Below are positions 12,237-30,844 of a DNA stretch of 64,000 nucleotides, piece after piece. The notes under the pieces were generated by a model. That model saw only the letters and a program-made list of their open reading frames with translations, searched no databases and was not told the origin of the DNA. Location: NCBI RefSeq assembly GCF_000499845.2, contig NC_023754.2, positions 26,016,611 through 26,080,610 on the forward strand, in the 5' to 3' direction. Every line of letters begins with the position of its first letter. Positions within the stretch are counted from its first letter, which is position 1. The stretch is from Phaseolus vulgaris (Eukaryota > Streptophyta > Magnoliopsida > Fabales > Fabaceae). The position numbers and the translations under genes were made by a program.

Positions 12237-13010
12237 ATGTCTAACCCTAATCATGAAAATGGTGAGAACAATGAGAATGATAATGAAGATTTGCTTACAC
12301 TGTCCCTTTCATCTAATAGTCGAAAGAGACCAGCAACACCCTCTCTCCCAACAACCCAAATTTTCATGAGGGCACCATGCACACCCTCCAACACTAATAA
12401 TATCAACAACGCTATACCAGCAAATTCAAATTCCCAACCCCGCCGCTGCCGCCGTCGCCGCTCTGCGTTCGAAGAGAAGAGCGAAACCATCCCTCCACCG
12501 TTCCCCTGGGCCACGGACCGACGCGCCACCGTGCAGAACTTCAGCTACCTTATAGAGAACAGGATTCTTGCCATCAAGGGTTTGGTCGAGTGCAAAAGCT
12601 GCAAGAAGAAATTCGAGATGGTTCTTGATCTGAGGAACAATCTGTCACAGTTGCTGAACTTCATTGATAAGGAAAAGAAGAATATGCACGAGAGGGCACC
12701 GAAGGTTTGGATGCGGCCGGTTCTCCTAAGATGCGAGGGCTGCGGGGAAGACAACAGCGTCCAACCGTCGTTTGAAAATACGAAGAAAAAGAACATTAAC
12801 TGGTTGTTCTTGTTACTGAGCCAAATGATTGGTTGCTGCACTCTGGCACAACTCAAGTATTTCCTGAAGCACAACAACATCCATCGCACTGGCGCCAAAG
12901 AACGTGTTCTTTATTATTCCTACATGTGCCTCTGCAACCAGCTTAAGCCTTACCACCCCACTCCCATTCTGGATAGTAACACCACATCATCATCATCATG
13001 TCGCCCTTAA
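12237..13010 (+). CDS. DUF7086-type protein with EAR-like motif and paired CxxC motifs
   Basis: This intronless gene encodes 257 aa from the ATG at 12237. The N-terminus is Asn/Glu-rich and contains LTLSL at residues 20-24, an LxLxL pattern like EAR repression motifs. An Arg-rich stretch at 69-75 could be a nuclear localisation signal. From about residue 88 there is a conserved-looking domain: PPPFPWATDRRATV, then CKSC (119-122), APKVWMRPVL and CEGC (166-169). The two CxxC pairs suggest a zinc-binding site. The C-terminal third (WLFLLLSQMIGCCTLAQLKYFLKHN, split here as residues 189-213) is helical and Leu-rich. I recognise the PFPWATDRRA plus double-CxxC layout as the plant family annotated DUF7086. 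Its molecular function is unknown, and a transcription-related role is only inferred from the EAR and basic motifs. Confidence 0.85.
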   Translation: MSNPNHENGENNENDNEDLLTLSLSSNSRKRPATPSLPTTQIFMRAPCTPSNTNNINNAIPANSNSQPRRCRRRRSAFEEKSETIPPPFPWATDRRATVQNFSYLIENRILAIKGLVECKSCKKKFEMVLDLRNNLSQLLNFIDKEKKNMHERAPKVWMRPVLLRCEGCGEDNSVQPSFENTKKKNINWLFLLLSQMIGCCTLAQLKYFLKHNNIHRTGAKERVLYYSYMCLCNQLKPYHPTPILDSNTTSSSSCRP

Positions 13011-16000
13011 ATCATTAGATACTCCATACTTATTCTCATTATTATGTTCTAATTTCTTCTCTGCATTCTCAATTTGGTTTCTACTTTAGGAGTTATATAT
13101 ATATATGAACTCTCTTTCTACTTTCTTAATATCCTTTCCATATATAGTGTAACACAATGGTTGAGCTTGACTGAATATTTTTCAGAGCACTCAATGCCAT
13201 TAATGTGTTAATCTTTACTAAGTTCCTCCTCCTTCCCCAAGTCAATTTGGTTCTTCTAATATTAATCTCTCAGATGTTAACAGATTACTTTGAAAAACTT
13301 TTGTAACAATGATTTATTCACAATCATATTTTTTTTTATATAATTACATTACAACCCTTAATATTATTATTTTAATAATTTTTTTATATTATTTAATTAT
13401 AAATTTCTTTGTAACAAGATAGACACACTTAACACGATTTACGAATATTATGGTTGAAACTTTAACCACTTCACTTGCTATCGGTTATATCTGTTTTTAT
13501 TTCTATAATTCTTCTCCAAATGGATCCTAATGTGTAGCAATTTAATTTTTTGTTTTTAAAATTTCTACATAATTTTTTTTCTTTTGTTTTAAAATAATAT
13601 ATTTTTACATTACACGTGTACCTCATTATAAGCTTTGGGTGTACATGTAATGTAAATGTAAATGTAGTTTAAAAAAACAAAAATATTGGGTTGTTGTTAT
13701 AATTTTTTTCTTCTGTTATTTGTTCACAAAAACTTGATGTGCATATAGTTTTTAATGAAACTTTTAAGGCCAAAATGTTTTTGTCTTTTTCATTGAGAAC
13801 ACACATGCCCTTGTAAAAGATTTAAAGGTTTGAAGTTTTGGACATTTTGTTTGTTTTCTCATTCCTTGTCCATTTTGCGTGAAATCTTTTCTTAATAAGT
13901 TTTGTTTGTTATTTAATGTTCTTGAATTTTAGAATTTGTTATGCATTTTATTTGAAGAATGTTATATGATGTAAATATGGATCATGAATATTTTTCAGAT
14001 AACATTGTTCAAACAAAATGCAAATGGATACTATGTGGTTTAATAAAGAAAACAAAGATACTTTTGATATTAGAAGTTTCATTAAAAATGGTATCATGCA
14101 AATAATAAACGGAGGATTAAATTACAATGATAGTTCTTGGGATTTTTTGAATCACACTTACACCATGTTTTTAATGGGTTACATATAAATTATGAAAAAA
14201 TGAATGACAATATACAGTTTAAACAATGAGTGTTTGTATAGAATTTTTGAAAATGAGATATAGTTGAAACTTGAGAAAATACACCATTAGCAATGACGAG
14301 TGAAAGTGTAAAAGGTCACAAAAGTTAGGGTGTTGACGTAATTAAATCCAAATATAACTAAGTCTATTTAGATGAGTTTTTGTTGCTTTTAGGAAAGATA
14401 GATAACAAAATAAATAAATTATTTATCTATAAAATTAAACTTCATAAAGAATAGTGTAATTTAAGAAAAATGTTTTCATACAAATATAATGATGAAATCA
14501 AATAGAAAGATTAATTATTAATATTATTTATTTATATATGTACATATTGTTTTATTTTGTTTTATCCATAACTTATTTTGAAAAGTTAAATTACATAACA
14601 TGTTGGAAATTGGAAAGTGTCACATAGTTTGTTTCAAGTATTGAAATTCAATTGATATATCTGTTAATTATCTTGTAGATGAAATGATCATTGTTTAAGT
14701 ATATTAACTCGTCCATTTCATGAATATCTATTAATCAATATTTAGTTCAAATTGTATTGATTTAGTTTCAACATCACCAATAAAATGACTTATCCTTTTT
14801 AATTCAAAAAATAACCTATCAAGAACACCATATAATGGACATTATTTTTTACAGAAATGTTAATAATAATGATAATAATTTATTAGTTGATAAAGCTATT
14901 TAATTCATCTTTTTAAAAATTTCATCATACTATTAATATTAATTAATAAATAGATATTCAGCGTGGATTAAAAACTTACATTAATAATTAAATTTTGATG
15001 TTAATTAACTAAAAATTGCAGTTGCGTGTAAATATAAAATCATGACAATAATTCATTAATCTTAACTTTTTAAGGTCTACTATTCAATCACTAATTTTGA
15101 ATTAAACTATCTATATTAAATAAATTTTAACATGGAAATGAATTAATGTTCTGATACTAAATAAATTATATTTTTAATATCAACTTAATTTAATTTTGGA
15201 AAAAAAACATGTACAAGATTTTCATCTTCAACAAAATAAAATAAAAACAAAAAAAAAAAAATTGTTTGCGATGAAGAATATGATGTGAATGAATGAGATA
15301 ATTATCAAAAGATATATGATTATGAACGAAAGATACGAGTGCAAAAGATTTATATAAAAAAAATATATAAATCGTGAGTTGAAAAATTTGTCATATTTAA
15401 ATATAGATAAATTAAAAAGAATTTACTATTAATATTTTTTAACAGGAAGATGCACACATTTATGATATATAATCAACAATGAGTCTGTTAATACTAACTT
15501 AAACATATATTAAAGATATCTTATATTAACTAATCGATATTAACTTATAAATATTAAAATAAATAAAATTAATATTGACTTATCTGAAATATAAAATTAA
15601 GGTTAATTATATTGACGTTAATATTATTTATTTTAATTAACATTCAACTAAACTGACACAGTGATATTAGTATAAACATTTTTATTTATTAAAAAAGTTA
15701 AAAATGATTGACGCCCTATTAAAATTGACTAAATTAGTATATTAAACAAATGTTGACTAATTTATCCTAAATCGTAATTGAAATAAATATTTATTTACTA
15801 AAAAAATTAAAAATAGTTGATGTCACTTTAAAAATGATTAAACCAAATTTATCATCAGCTAAATTATTTAATAATAATTTTATATTTTTTAAGTACAGGT
15901 TAATTATATTTTGCAAAGTTTAATTAGATGTTCATGTAGTAAGAATCTAAAAAAAGCTACAAAGAAATTTTGAAAGAGAGGTAACTAGGAGATAAAGAAA

Positions 16001-16490
16001 GAAAATAATATATTGTAAAATAATCATAAGGTTGTGTGAGGATGGGAGACTTATCTAATATTGCAAATTCATGATAAATGGTTTATATCATCTAAAAAAA
16101 ATTAAATTAATATTTAAATTAAAGATATTAAAAAATAATAGATTGAGAGAGATACAAAGCTAAGAAAAATCACAACCTGTATATTGTAAAAAAAAATAAA
16201 ATCATCAACGATTGATTGATAACTAAAAATACTCTCAAGGCAACTATTCTAATTATTTATAGAGAAATCAATTAAAAAGAAAAACTATGTTTAAATGAAA
16301 TACACTTTTCATAAAATATCATTGCATGTTTAAAACAAGTAGGATTATGTGTTCGATTTATTTATTTTTTAATAAATATTCTGAACAAATTCATTTTTAT
16401 AAAATAAAAATGAGTTATTCATGGAAGGAGAGAAAGGAAGTATAATATCCTTAGGTTTCCAATATTTTTGGTCCAAAGATGTTTTTTGTA
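13011..16490. other. AT-rich intergenic region
   Basis: I see no gene in these 3.5 kb between the DUF7086 gene and the S15a promoter. The first ~150 bp after the stop are probably 3' UTR. The rest is AT-rich with no long frames, no clear tandem array and no recognisable element ends. Confidence 0.65.
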
Positions 16491-16496
16491 AATGAA

Positions 16497-16585
16497 TGGG
16501 CCACACAATTATGGGCCTGAAAGGAAGGGTCCAACAAGGAGAAACTGCATGGACTCAAAACCTTTAATCGCTAACCAAACCCTAA
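16497..16585 (+). promoter_or_regulatory. Ribosomal-protein promoter: two site II (TGGGCC) elements and a telo-box
   Basis: TGGGCC occurs at 16497-16502 and 16512-16517, followed by AAACCCTAA at 16577-16585. Site II elements (bound by TCP factors) and telo-boxes, paired close to the transcription start, are the established signature of plant ribosomal-protein and translation genes. Their spacing just upstream of the inferred leader exon (about 16600-16679) of uS8/S15a fits that role. Confidence 0.85.
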
Positions 16586-16944
16586 ACAGGCGTAGAAGTT
16601 GTTTTATACTCGTGGCCTCCTACGTTGTTAGTCTTCTTCCGCACCCACGCAGTTTCTGTGCCTTCACTGTACTATCTCGGTAAGATCTGATTCCTATTCT
16701 CCGGTTACGAAATTTGGTTCAGGGGTTGTCTAGATTTTCTTTGTTACCCCTTCTTATCTTACCTTTCATGATGAAGAAATAGATACTGAAGCATATTTCT
16801 GGTGTTTAATTTCATGTTGAGATCCTTAAGTGTTGTATTTTGTTGTTGCGGTAGCCTTTTAGAAGATACCTTGTTAACAAAATTTTACCTTTCGCCGGAA
16901 ATCCTTGCTTTTTTGTTTTTTCTGTTATGATTATGAAATCATAA

Positions 16945-18134
<1,190 letters not shown>

Positions 18135-21100
18135 TCTGGTTTCCTTTCAAAGATTTTGTGCCGATTTCAGTTTTTTTAAACTCACCGGTTGTAATGATCG
18201 ATGTTAGACCCGTAGTTTACTGAGTATGCATAGCAGGAGATGTTTTTCTGATGTGCTTTTGTTTGTTTGCAGAACCAAAATAGCAGCTATAATTTATCTA
18301 ATTTATGGTTTTATTTAAGGCTCGATTCGGTATTACTACTATTATTAGTACATAATAGTGCATATCTCTATAAAGGAGATTGCAGTAATTATTAAGAAAG
18401 GAGAGAGTGCCCCCTTATGTAAGGGGCGAAATTTTCGAAATAACTTAATTGGTTTGAAATTCAAATTTTAGAATAGTGTTATATAGTTTCTAAGCTAATA
18501 GTCTGTTAGTATATCACAGTTGCAGATGTTTAGTTTTGTATATTTTATTATGCTCGAAATTTGTAGTTCTTTTGGGGGTTTGGGTTGGCTTAGATTTTTA
18601 ATACTCACTTTTGATATGATAGAGAGGTGTATATTGAAAGGGTGGGGCAGTAATGTTTACACTTCAGAAGTTAGAGTTATGAGCATGGATTAAATTTAAT
18701 TGTTTGGGCTTGGTAAATTTTAGGATAGGTTTGGGCTTGGTAAATTATTATTTTTTGTTTAGGTAAAAGAAAACGGTGGTGTGAAGTGCATTTAGATTTA
18801 GGGTTTAAACTACTTTTAATGATTTGAGTTTGGGATAATTCTAGTTTTGGTTTTAAATTAGAAGAACTTTGTGTAGTTTCTTTAAAATTTAAGAAACAAT
18901 TATAGTTTCTAAATACTTAATTCAAGGGACTAAAATATAGAATTTAGGGTAATGTTCTGTGTTTAGGGTTTAAAGTTGTATTTTATTTTCAATGGAGCAC
19001 TAAAGTAATTTAAATTTGAAGAACTAAATTTAAAATTATTTGAAGGAGCTGAAAGTCATAATTAATCTGATAGATTATTTTTCCAATATCATAAGTAGTT
19101 TTGTATTCCCTTTCTTCTATGAGTATAATATATTTTTATTTTTTTAATGTATCGTTTTAAGCAATGTTTTGATCTTTAGATATATCGTGCAAATGGATGG
19201 ATTTTTTGGTGTAACTATAACTTGTGATCTGCGTCCTTGATCAATAGATTTCTGTTTATAGAATATTAGAAATAAAATTGTTGTAACTTGACTTCACGTG
19301 TAGATAGGAGCACAATGCACAAATCTTAATGCTAAATTCGATCTTCTCAATTCCCAAAAATAACCGAATGAAATCTAAATATATTGTTTCATAAAAAACC
19401 ACCAAAATAGTAATAATAATAAGCGTCGAGTTTTGTCTGTGTAAACTTATATTAACAAAATAAAATCGTTTTATACTACCACTGTGTACTATAAATCCAT
19501 TGAATTTTAAAATAATTATTTTAAATTTTTTATTACTAACAAGATTGAATGTTCAGTTTTACAACCTTGATATATGAGTGATAACGATTTGGACAGTTTT
19601 CCACACAAAAGATGGTGTTGAAAACAAAAAAGAAACACAAACATTTAGTATTGCCTAACATTAATATTACTGAGTTTTAGTTACACGTGAGATCTTATTT
19701 ATTTCTACATATATTCAATTGGGTCAATGTTTTGGACAAGTATCACCCTTTAATGAGTTTTGTTCTTAATTCTCTTGCATTAAATTGTTTACCTCCTATT
19801 TTTTTTAGGTAACACTCAATGCTTCTCTAATTAAAAATAGTAGGATAATAATTGAATCTTATGATGTATTCAATAATCTGTAAAAATAAAAGTTATTACT
19901 ATTATGATTGCAAGAAAAGTATTGACCAAAAAAATAGTGGTGGTGGACCTGATTATTGCACAAATGGTGGAATCACCAATTGGTTGACCTTCTTGAGAGC
20001 ATCTCGTTCAACCATAGTGTGTAAGAAACAACCCATCCTTTGTCCCCATCTCAATTTTTTTTCTTGTCAGAAGTTCATTTCTCCTGTTTTCTTACTTGAC
20101 AAAATAAATGATTGGAAAATCAGAACCAAATGGATATTTGTAAAAACAATAAACAAAGATAATTGAGTAAAATAGAATAATAATATAAAAAAAATTAAGT
20201 GAAGAATTTCCTTAACTTGAGAAGTAATCTAATATAAAAAATAATTTTATTATAAAAGTATAATTAAAATATTTTTTTTCATCATAACACTTGATCTCAT
20301 CCAATAATAATAAAATATAATATTTCTTTTATATTTTTATTGAAATTTCTAATTTCACTTGATTATATAGATTGAGAGGCATTACGATTCTGCACAGATT
20401 TTGGTGATCTGGGAACTATTTTGGGGCAAAATAAACAATGATTCAGTTTCATAAAAAAAGAATAATACTTTATTGAAAAACTTCTTTTTAATACGTATTT
20501 TTTCAGTACATAGAGAATTCAAAACTTTGTTTTTCTCGGAATAACACAGGTCGGTGTTTATTTGTTTTGTACTCCAAATCAGAAGCAACAAGGTGCCCTT
20601 TGCTTGAAGAAAAGTTTTTATCTTCTCTCTAATGAAGATATATCACTTATTTGATTTATTTATTTAAGAACAAAATTGATGCTGCTCTGATTAAATTTAG
20701 AAATTTACACCCAGAATTTATATTTTATTAAACTTAATTTAAAACTAACATCTACAGTACTTTTTTCCTCACAAATGAAGAATGAATTTACAATATAACA
20801 CCATTTGAAGGGCGTATTATTGAGTTTTTCAGTAATCAGTGTAAAGCTTGTAAATTAATTATTTTCACTCCTATTATTTGATTCATTGCACCAAGGGGAT
20901 TTATTTATTATATAAACAAAAACACCATAATTTATGAAAATTGAGAACAATTTGAAAAGTGTTATAGTTGAATTTAAAAGATAAAGTTTGGCAGAACCGA
21001 GTCTTCGTATTATTTTATTCCTAAAAGCACCGATTCACAGTTTGAAAAGTATTGATGCCATGTGAGGCACGTGCCATTTGGCATTGCTAAATTCTAACAT

Positions 21101-23020
21101 TGATTTTTTCACATCAATATCAATACTTGCCTTATCTTGTGGCATTTCTTGAATACTTTTTCTTGTCAAAAACCTTCATCGATGTTCTTCTCCCAATTGT
21201 TTTTGAAATATGATATCTCTATTAAATTACTCCATGATGTTCTTCTTCTTGTTGTTAACAGAACAAGAAATATATCAGTGACCACACTAATTTCATATTC
21301 TATTTATGTACGTGTATGTTTTCAAAGCAAGTAGGAATTTTTTAAGAGTAAAAAATAACATAGGCTAAGAGGAAACACCACTTTAAACATACCAAAAATC
21401 CACTAATACAAGTAGTTTCCTAATCTTCCTTTTGAAACATTCAATATAATATCCGTAAATCATTTTTATATGTTAATATCAAAGGAAAAACACTTTTAGC
21501 CCTTTTTCTATAAAAGAGATGAAATACTTAGAGGATATTGACTTTTTTGTAAAATTTGAGATATATATTTAGTATGAGATAGAAGAATCAATAGCAACTA
21601 ACACATCCACACATTTCTTTAAGTCAAGAAGACAAACCTTTCAACAAATTATCATTCTTTTAGAGCATGTAGTTGAATCTTTAATTTCTTGATACAAACA
21701 TGATTTTGAGAAGCATAATTACATTTTAAATTTGACTAAGATTTGAGCAAAATATGTAAGACCAACCATTTTTATTAAAATGGATGTGAATATTGATGTA
21801 AGAAGTCAAGCAAGAAAATAATCTTGTTACCCGTAATATAAATAATTATGATTAATATCGTTATTGATAATATAATAAGTGAACTTTAAAAGATAATTCA
21901 AGAATTTGAGAAGTTTATGAATTTTGTCAATAACAAATTTAAACTCAAAGAAGTAAATGTTATATATACGAGAAAAAAAATAATTAGAAAAAGAAAAGAA
22001 GAAGAAGGATGTAGAAGTAATGGTCAGAATCACAAAGTTCAATACTATGCTATAGAATTAAGGAAAGAAAGAACACAATAATAAAAAATATATTATTTAC
22101 TAAACTAAAACTATATAGAAAACATACTAGAAAACAAGAAACTAAAGAAAGGTTAAATTTTCGGTAAAAACAATTATATTAAATATCATGTGAGACACTT
22201 TATCAAATATATTATAAAAAAATGTAAGACGTTCTACCTATAAGATTACGAAGTTTTTTTAATTTTATTTTAAAGTTTCTAAATATTAAAATACTTATGT
22301 ACACAAATAATTATATAATTATGCTCCATTTTTTTTTCTTATTTTTGTGTGAAAAGTGAAATAATCGCTTATTATCTTGATATTTCTTCTTCACTCCTCT
22401 CTCGTAACAAATATATCTCATTTTTATGACAGTTATCTGACATGTCACTGGTTGTTTAGAACATAATGTGCAAAATGAAATGGAAAATGACTTCGATGAG
22501 ACATCCAAAACCAATTCCAAGAAGTTGGACGCTGTTGCTGCCAAGGAAAAAATATGGCCCACATATTTGAAAATATAAAATTAATTAAATAGTAAATCAA
22601 GATGATATAAATTGAAAACCTTACCAATGATATTTAATTGCAATTAATTTTTATTACACATTAAATCAAGGCATATATATTATTCTTAATTTGTTTGGAT
22701 TACCTTCTCCATTTACTTTCAGTCTTTAATTAACTATCATAAGAGACATGTAAATATTTTACAATTGGGATTCAATCAAAAGATAGTTAAGCAACAATTA
22801 TTGACCATGAGCAAGGAATGCCACAAGATTCAAACACCCCCTTCCACATAATCTCTTATCCAATTTCTTAGAAAAAAGTTGAAATTAAAAACGAGTAAAT
22901 AAATTAAAAAAAAAAAGATAAATTGAGTGGCAAAGACACAATCATACTTTTCTGCAATAATACTCTTCCTTTACAATCACACTCATTTTCAAAATTATTA
23001 TTATATATTATTAAATTAAA
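18135..23020. other. AT-rich intergenic region
   Basis: No gene is supported here. The first few hundred bases after the S15a stop are likely 3' UTR. The rest is AT-rich with short, unconserved frames. A 104-codon frame at 19852-20166 starts at TTG, is low-complexity and has no family resemblance. No tandem array or clear element terminus was seen. Confidence 0.65.
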
Positions 23021-23782
23021 ATTGTGGGTATTTTTTTTCCTCTATCCTCTTTCTCTCTTGCACTTTCCAAAGCTCTGCACCACAATCTTCTTCAACTTGA
23101 ACTTGTAGTATGCGGCTTGTGTGAGATCCAAAAGTTTATGTACCTTTATTCACTCCCAATTTTCCATCACAATCTTCTTCTTCAATACCCCAATATCAAG
23201 ATTCTTATTCTGCTAACTTCCACCCTTTGTTCCACGCCTCTATTTATTCATTTCCTTTAGCGGCGTTAGTGCTTATCGCCGTAGCAGATCCTCCAAGATT
23301 AGTTTTTTCCGCTGATTCTTAGCTTAACGCTTTCACACTCCAGCTTGATCTGCGTCCTTGGCCTTTTTAGCTACATTTCGACTCTTTCTCCATTTGTTTT
23401 TAGCTTTGGGGGTTTCTTGTTCCTAGTTTTTTTAATTCTAACAGAGTTGTGTCCCAGTACGTGTTTGTTTTTTAATTGCAGTTGCTGTATTCGCTGCTAA
23501 ACTTTTCTGGGTCGGTTTTCCTGTGGAGCACCGTTCAAGTTTGAACTGAAAGATTTTACTTTTACTTATTCCTTTCGATTTCTTTTTCTTGGTTTGCATT
23601 TTGAACACCCTCTTTTGATCTGGGGGCGTTCTGGTGCCGCTGGGGTTGTCTCTTTTATTTTCCTGGGATTCTGAAGTGGAAGTGGGAGTTTGCGTGATCT
23701 GAATTTGAGTTGAGGGGAGGGGTTTGTTGGATGCACCTACTGGCTTAAATCATTTGTAGGGTTTTTATGCTTGGTTGTAAAG
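23021..23782 (+). promoter_or_regulatory. Probable promoter and long 5' leader of the MAPK gene
   Basis: From about 23030 the sequence turns CT-rich on the + strand (CTCTTTCTCTCTTGCACTTT, several TTC runs), a typical plant 5' leader composition. It runs to the ATG at 23783 with rising GC content. I cannot fix the transcription start. Several short upstream frames would be present in a long leader, so translational control by uORFs is possible but unproven. Confidence 0.45.
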
Positions 23783-28967
<5,185 letters not shown>

Positions 28968-29940
28968 TATTGAATGTGTGCCATGAGGCTCTCTGATAGA
29001 TATATACCTGAGGTTCATGTGCTACACCTAATCTTGATCATCAGAACTGAAATTTCACATATGAAGCATCAAACAAAGGGGAGAGCTAAAGGGGCTCAAT
29101 TCCCAATGTTGAAGTATCTAGAGGATGATTTCTAATTCACTCAATTGCATCGTCAATTTAAAGGGTTCGCATGGTCCAATTGATGATTTTATTGCACTCT
29201 AATGTGTTAATAACAGAGTACATGAAAGATCTGAAAAGCCATGAACTTGAAGACCGACCGCTTGCTTCATTGCAGAACTGTAGTTGTTATTATACCCCAG
29301 TTTTACTTGGGTACCATTACCAACATAATGTATTTTATTTATAAAAAAAAGAAGACATATAGCCAAAGTAACTCATTTGTCTCTTTCTCTATGGCACATC
29401 TTTGCTGTTAGTAACTTGATTTGATGTTTAACAAAAGAAACTAATGTTGGCTCCCAATGAAATGTTAATTCCTTATTTTACACCTATGCTTACTAAATTC
29501 CACGTGTGCACTCTGATATTTCCCTGCAAGTCTTATCCTGGGCCAATGGAATCATATCTAATATGGACAACCATGGGCGCACACTTTTAATGCCCTACAT
29601 ACAGAAAACAACTAACTAATATATACAAAAAAACGGTTTCTTTGCAGGCCAGGCCCTGTTTGGGGATGGAGGGTTTCCTCTGCCATTCAGATTTAACAAC
29701 TCACACTTGTTACTCACTAATTCATTAGTCCCATTCATTACATTTTTCTCGACCAAACAATTCGGCAAGAGGTCCCAAACCAAGACTAAGAAATAATAAA
29801 ACATGTTTTCATTTTACTGGTTTCCCAGGAGCAAGCAAAGATATTTTTGACGAGTGTGAGTGAGTATAAAGAGTAGGAAGTTGTAGAAAGAAAGTAGTTT
29901 GTATAGTTGTGAGTAATTTTAAGAACCTCATCAATCCGTG
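28968..29940. other. MAPK 3' UTR and upstream region of guanylate kinase
   Basis: This 1-kb spacer probably holds the MAPK 3' UTR in its first ~350 bp and the guanylate kinase promoter in its second half. A TGGGCC element at 29539-29544, overlapped by CCAAT at 29543-29547, lies about 440 bp before the chosen start. I see no further gene. A 62-codon antisense frame at 29616-29804 has no recognisable features. Confidence 0.5.
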
Positions 29941-29983
29941 ATATGTGATGTGGATGAGCAGTGGTATTTACAGCGAGTGCTCG

Positions 29984-30844
29984 ATGCTTCGCAGGCTCCT
30001 GTGCACAACTGTTCCTCGTCTTCCAATAATCTCATCAAATCAAAAACCAAAACCTCACATTCTCAATTCCCTCACCCAAAAACCCCTTTCAAACGCCATC
30101 AAATCGTTCTCTTCTTCCAAAATGGGGGACGCTCGCAGACCCTTATCCGTTCCCATCCCCACCTTGGAAAAATCTGAACGCGCCGACCTCCTCCGCGCCC
30201 TGGAAGCTTCCCTAGGCTCCCCCTTCAGCTCCGACCCTCTCTCTTCCAATCCCAATCCTCTCATCATCGTCATCAGCGGCCCCAGCGGCGTCGGCAAAGA
30301 CACCCTTATTGCGCGCCTCCGCGAGGCCCGCCGCGGTCTCCACTTCGTCGTCACTGCCACCACCCGCCCGCGCCGCCCCTCCGAGGTCGACGGCAAGGAC
30401 TACCTCTTCATTTCGAAGGAGGAGTTTCTGGGGATGGTGGAGCGGGAGGAGCTGCTCGAGTACGCCCTCGTCTACGGGGACTACAAGGGCGTCCCCAAGC
30501 AGCAGATTCGCGACTGCCTCGCCAAGGGCTGCGACGTCGTTCTTAGGGTCGACATTCAGGGCGCCGCCACGCTGAGGAAGGCGCTCGGGAAGTCGGCGGT
30601 ATTTGTGTTCGTGGCGGCGGAGAGTGAGATGGATCTAGTGGAGAGGCTCGTGGACCGGAAGACGGAGACGGCGGAGTCGCTACTGGTAAGGATCGGCACT
30701 GCGAGAGAGGAGATGAAGCACGTTAAGCATTTTGATTATGTTGTGGTGAATGCGAAGGGGAAGCTGGATAATGCGGTGAAGTTGATGGAGTCTATTATTG
30801 ATGCCGAGAAAGCTAGGGTTTCGCAACGGACTCCTCTCATATAA
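29984..30844 (+). CDS. GK3: Guanylate kinase, organelle-targeted (GK3 / VIRESCENT-2 type)
   Basis: This intronless gene encodes 286 aa from the ATG at 29984. Guanylate kinase phosphorylates GMP to GDP with ATP. The N-terminus ([14 protein letters not shown], then Ser/Lys-rich and free of acidic residues to about 47) looks like a plastid or mitochondrial presequence. The kinase domain begins near residue 92: [11 protein letters not shown]-loop (99-106), [20 protein letters not shown]-binding region (124-140), [13 protein letters not shown], and [10 protein letters not shown]. The rice homologue V2 and Arabidopsis GK3 are organellar enzymes needed for chloroplast development. Upstream in-frame ATGs at 29948 and 29954 would add 10-12 residues including acidic Glu, so I prefer 29984. 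The coding sequence from about 30170 to 30660 is strikingly GC-rich for this AT-rich region. Confidence 0.92.
   Translation: MLRRLLCTTVPRLPIISSNQKPKPHILNSLTQKPLSNAIKSFSSSKMGDARRPLSVPIPTLEKSERADLLRALEASLGSPFSSDPLSSNPNPLIIVISGPSGVGKDTLIARLREARRGLHFVVTATTRPRRPSEVDGKDYLFISKEEFLGMVEREELLEYALVYGDYKGVPKQQIRDCLAKGCDVVLRVDIQGAATLRKALGKSAVFVFVAAESEMDLVERLVDRKTETAESLLVRIGTAREEMKHVKHFDYVVVNAKGKLDNAVKLMESIIDAEKARVSQRTPLI

Noticed and set aside
19852..20166. 104-codon frame in the S15a-MAPK spacer
   Set aside because: It begins with TTG, has a low-complexity composition and no recognisable domain or exon structure.
29948..29983. Upstream in-frame ATGs (29948, 29954) and a GTG for guanylate kinase
   Set aside because: They would add acidic residues before a good presequence beginning MLRRLL. 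They remain possible but are less likely than 29984.
30055..30396. 113-codon antisense frame and an 88-codon +1 frame in guanylate kinase
   Set aside because: Arg/Ala/Ser-rich translations caused by the GC-rich sense codons. The sense frame has the full kinase motif set.
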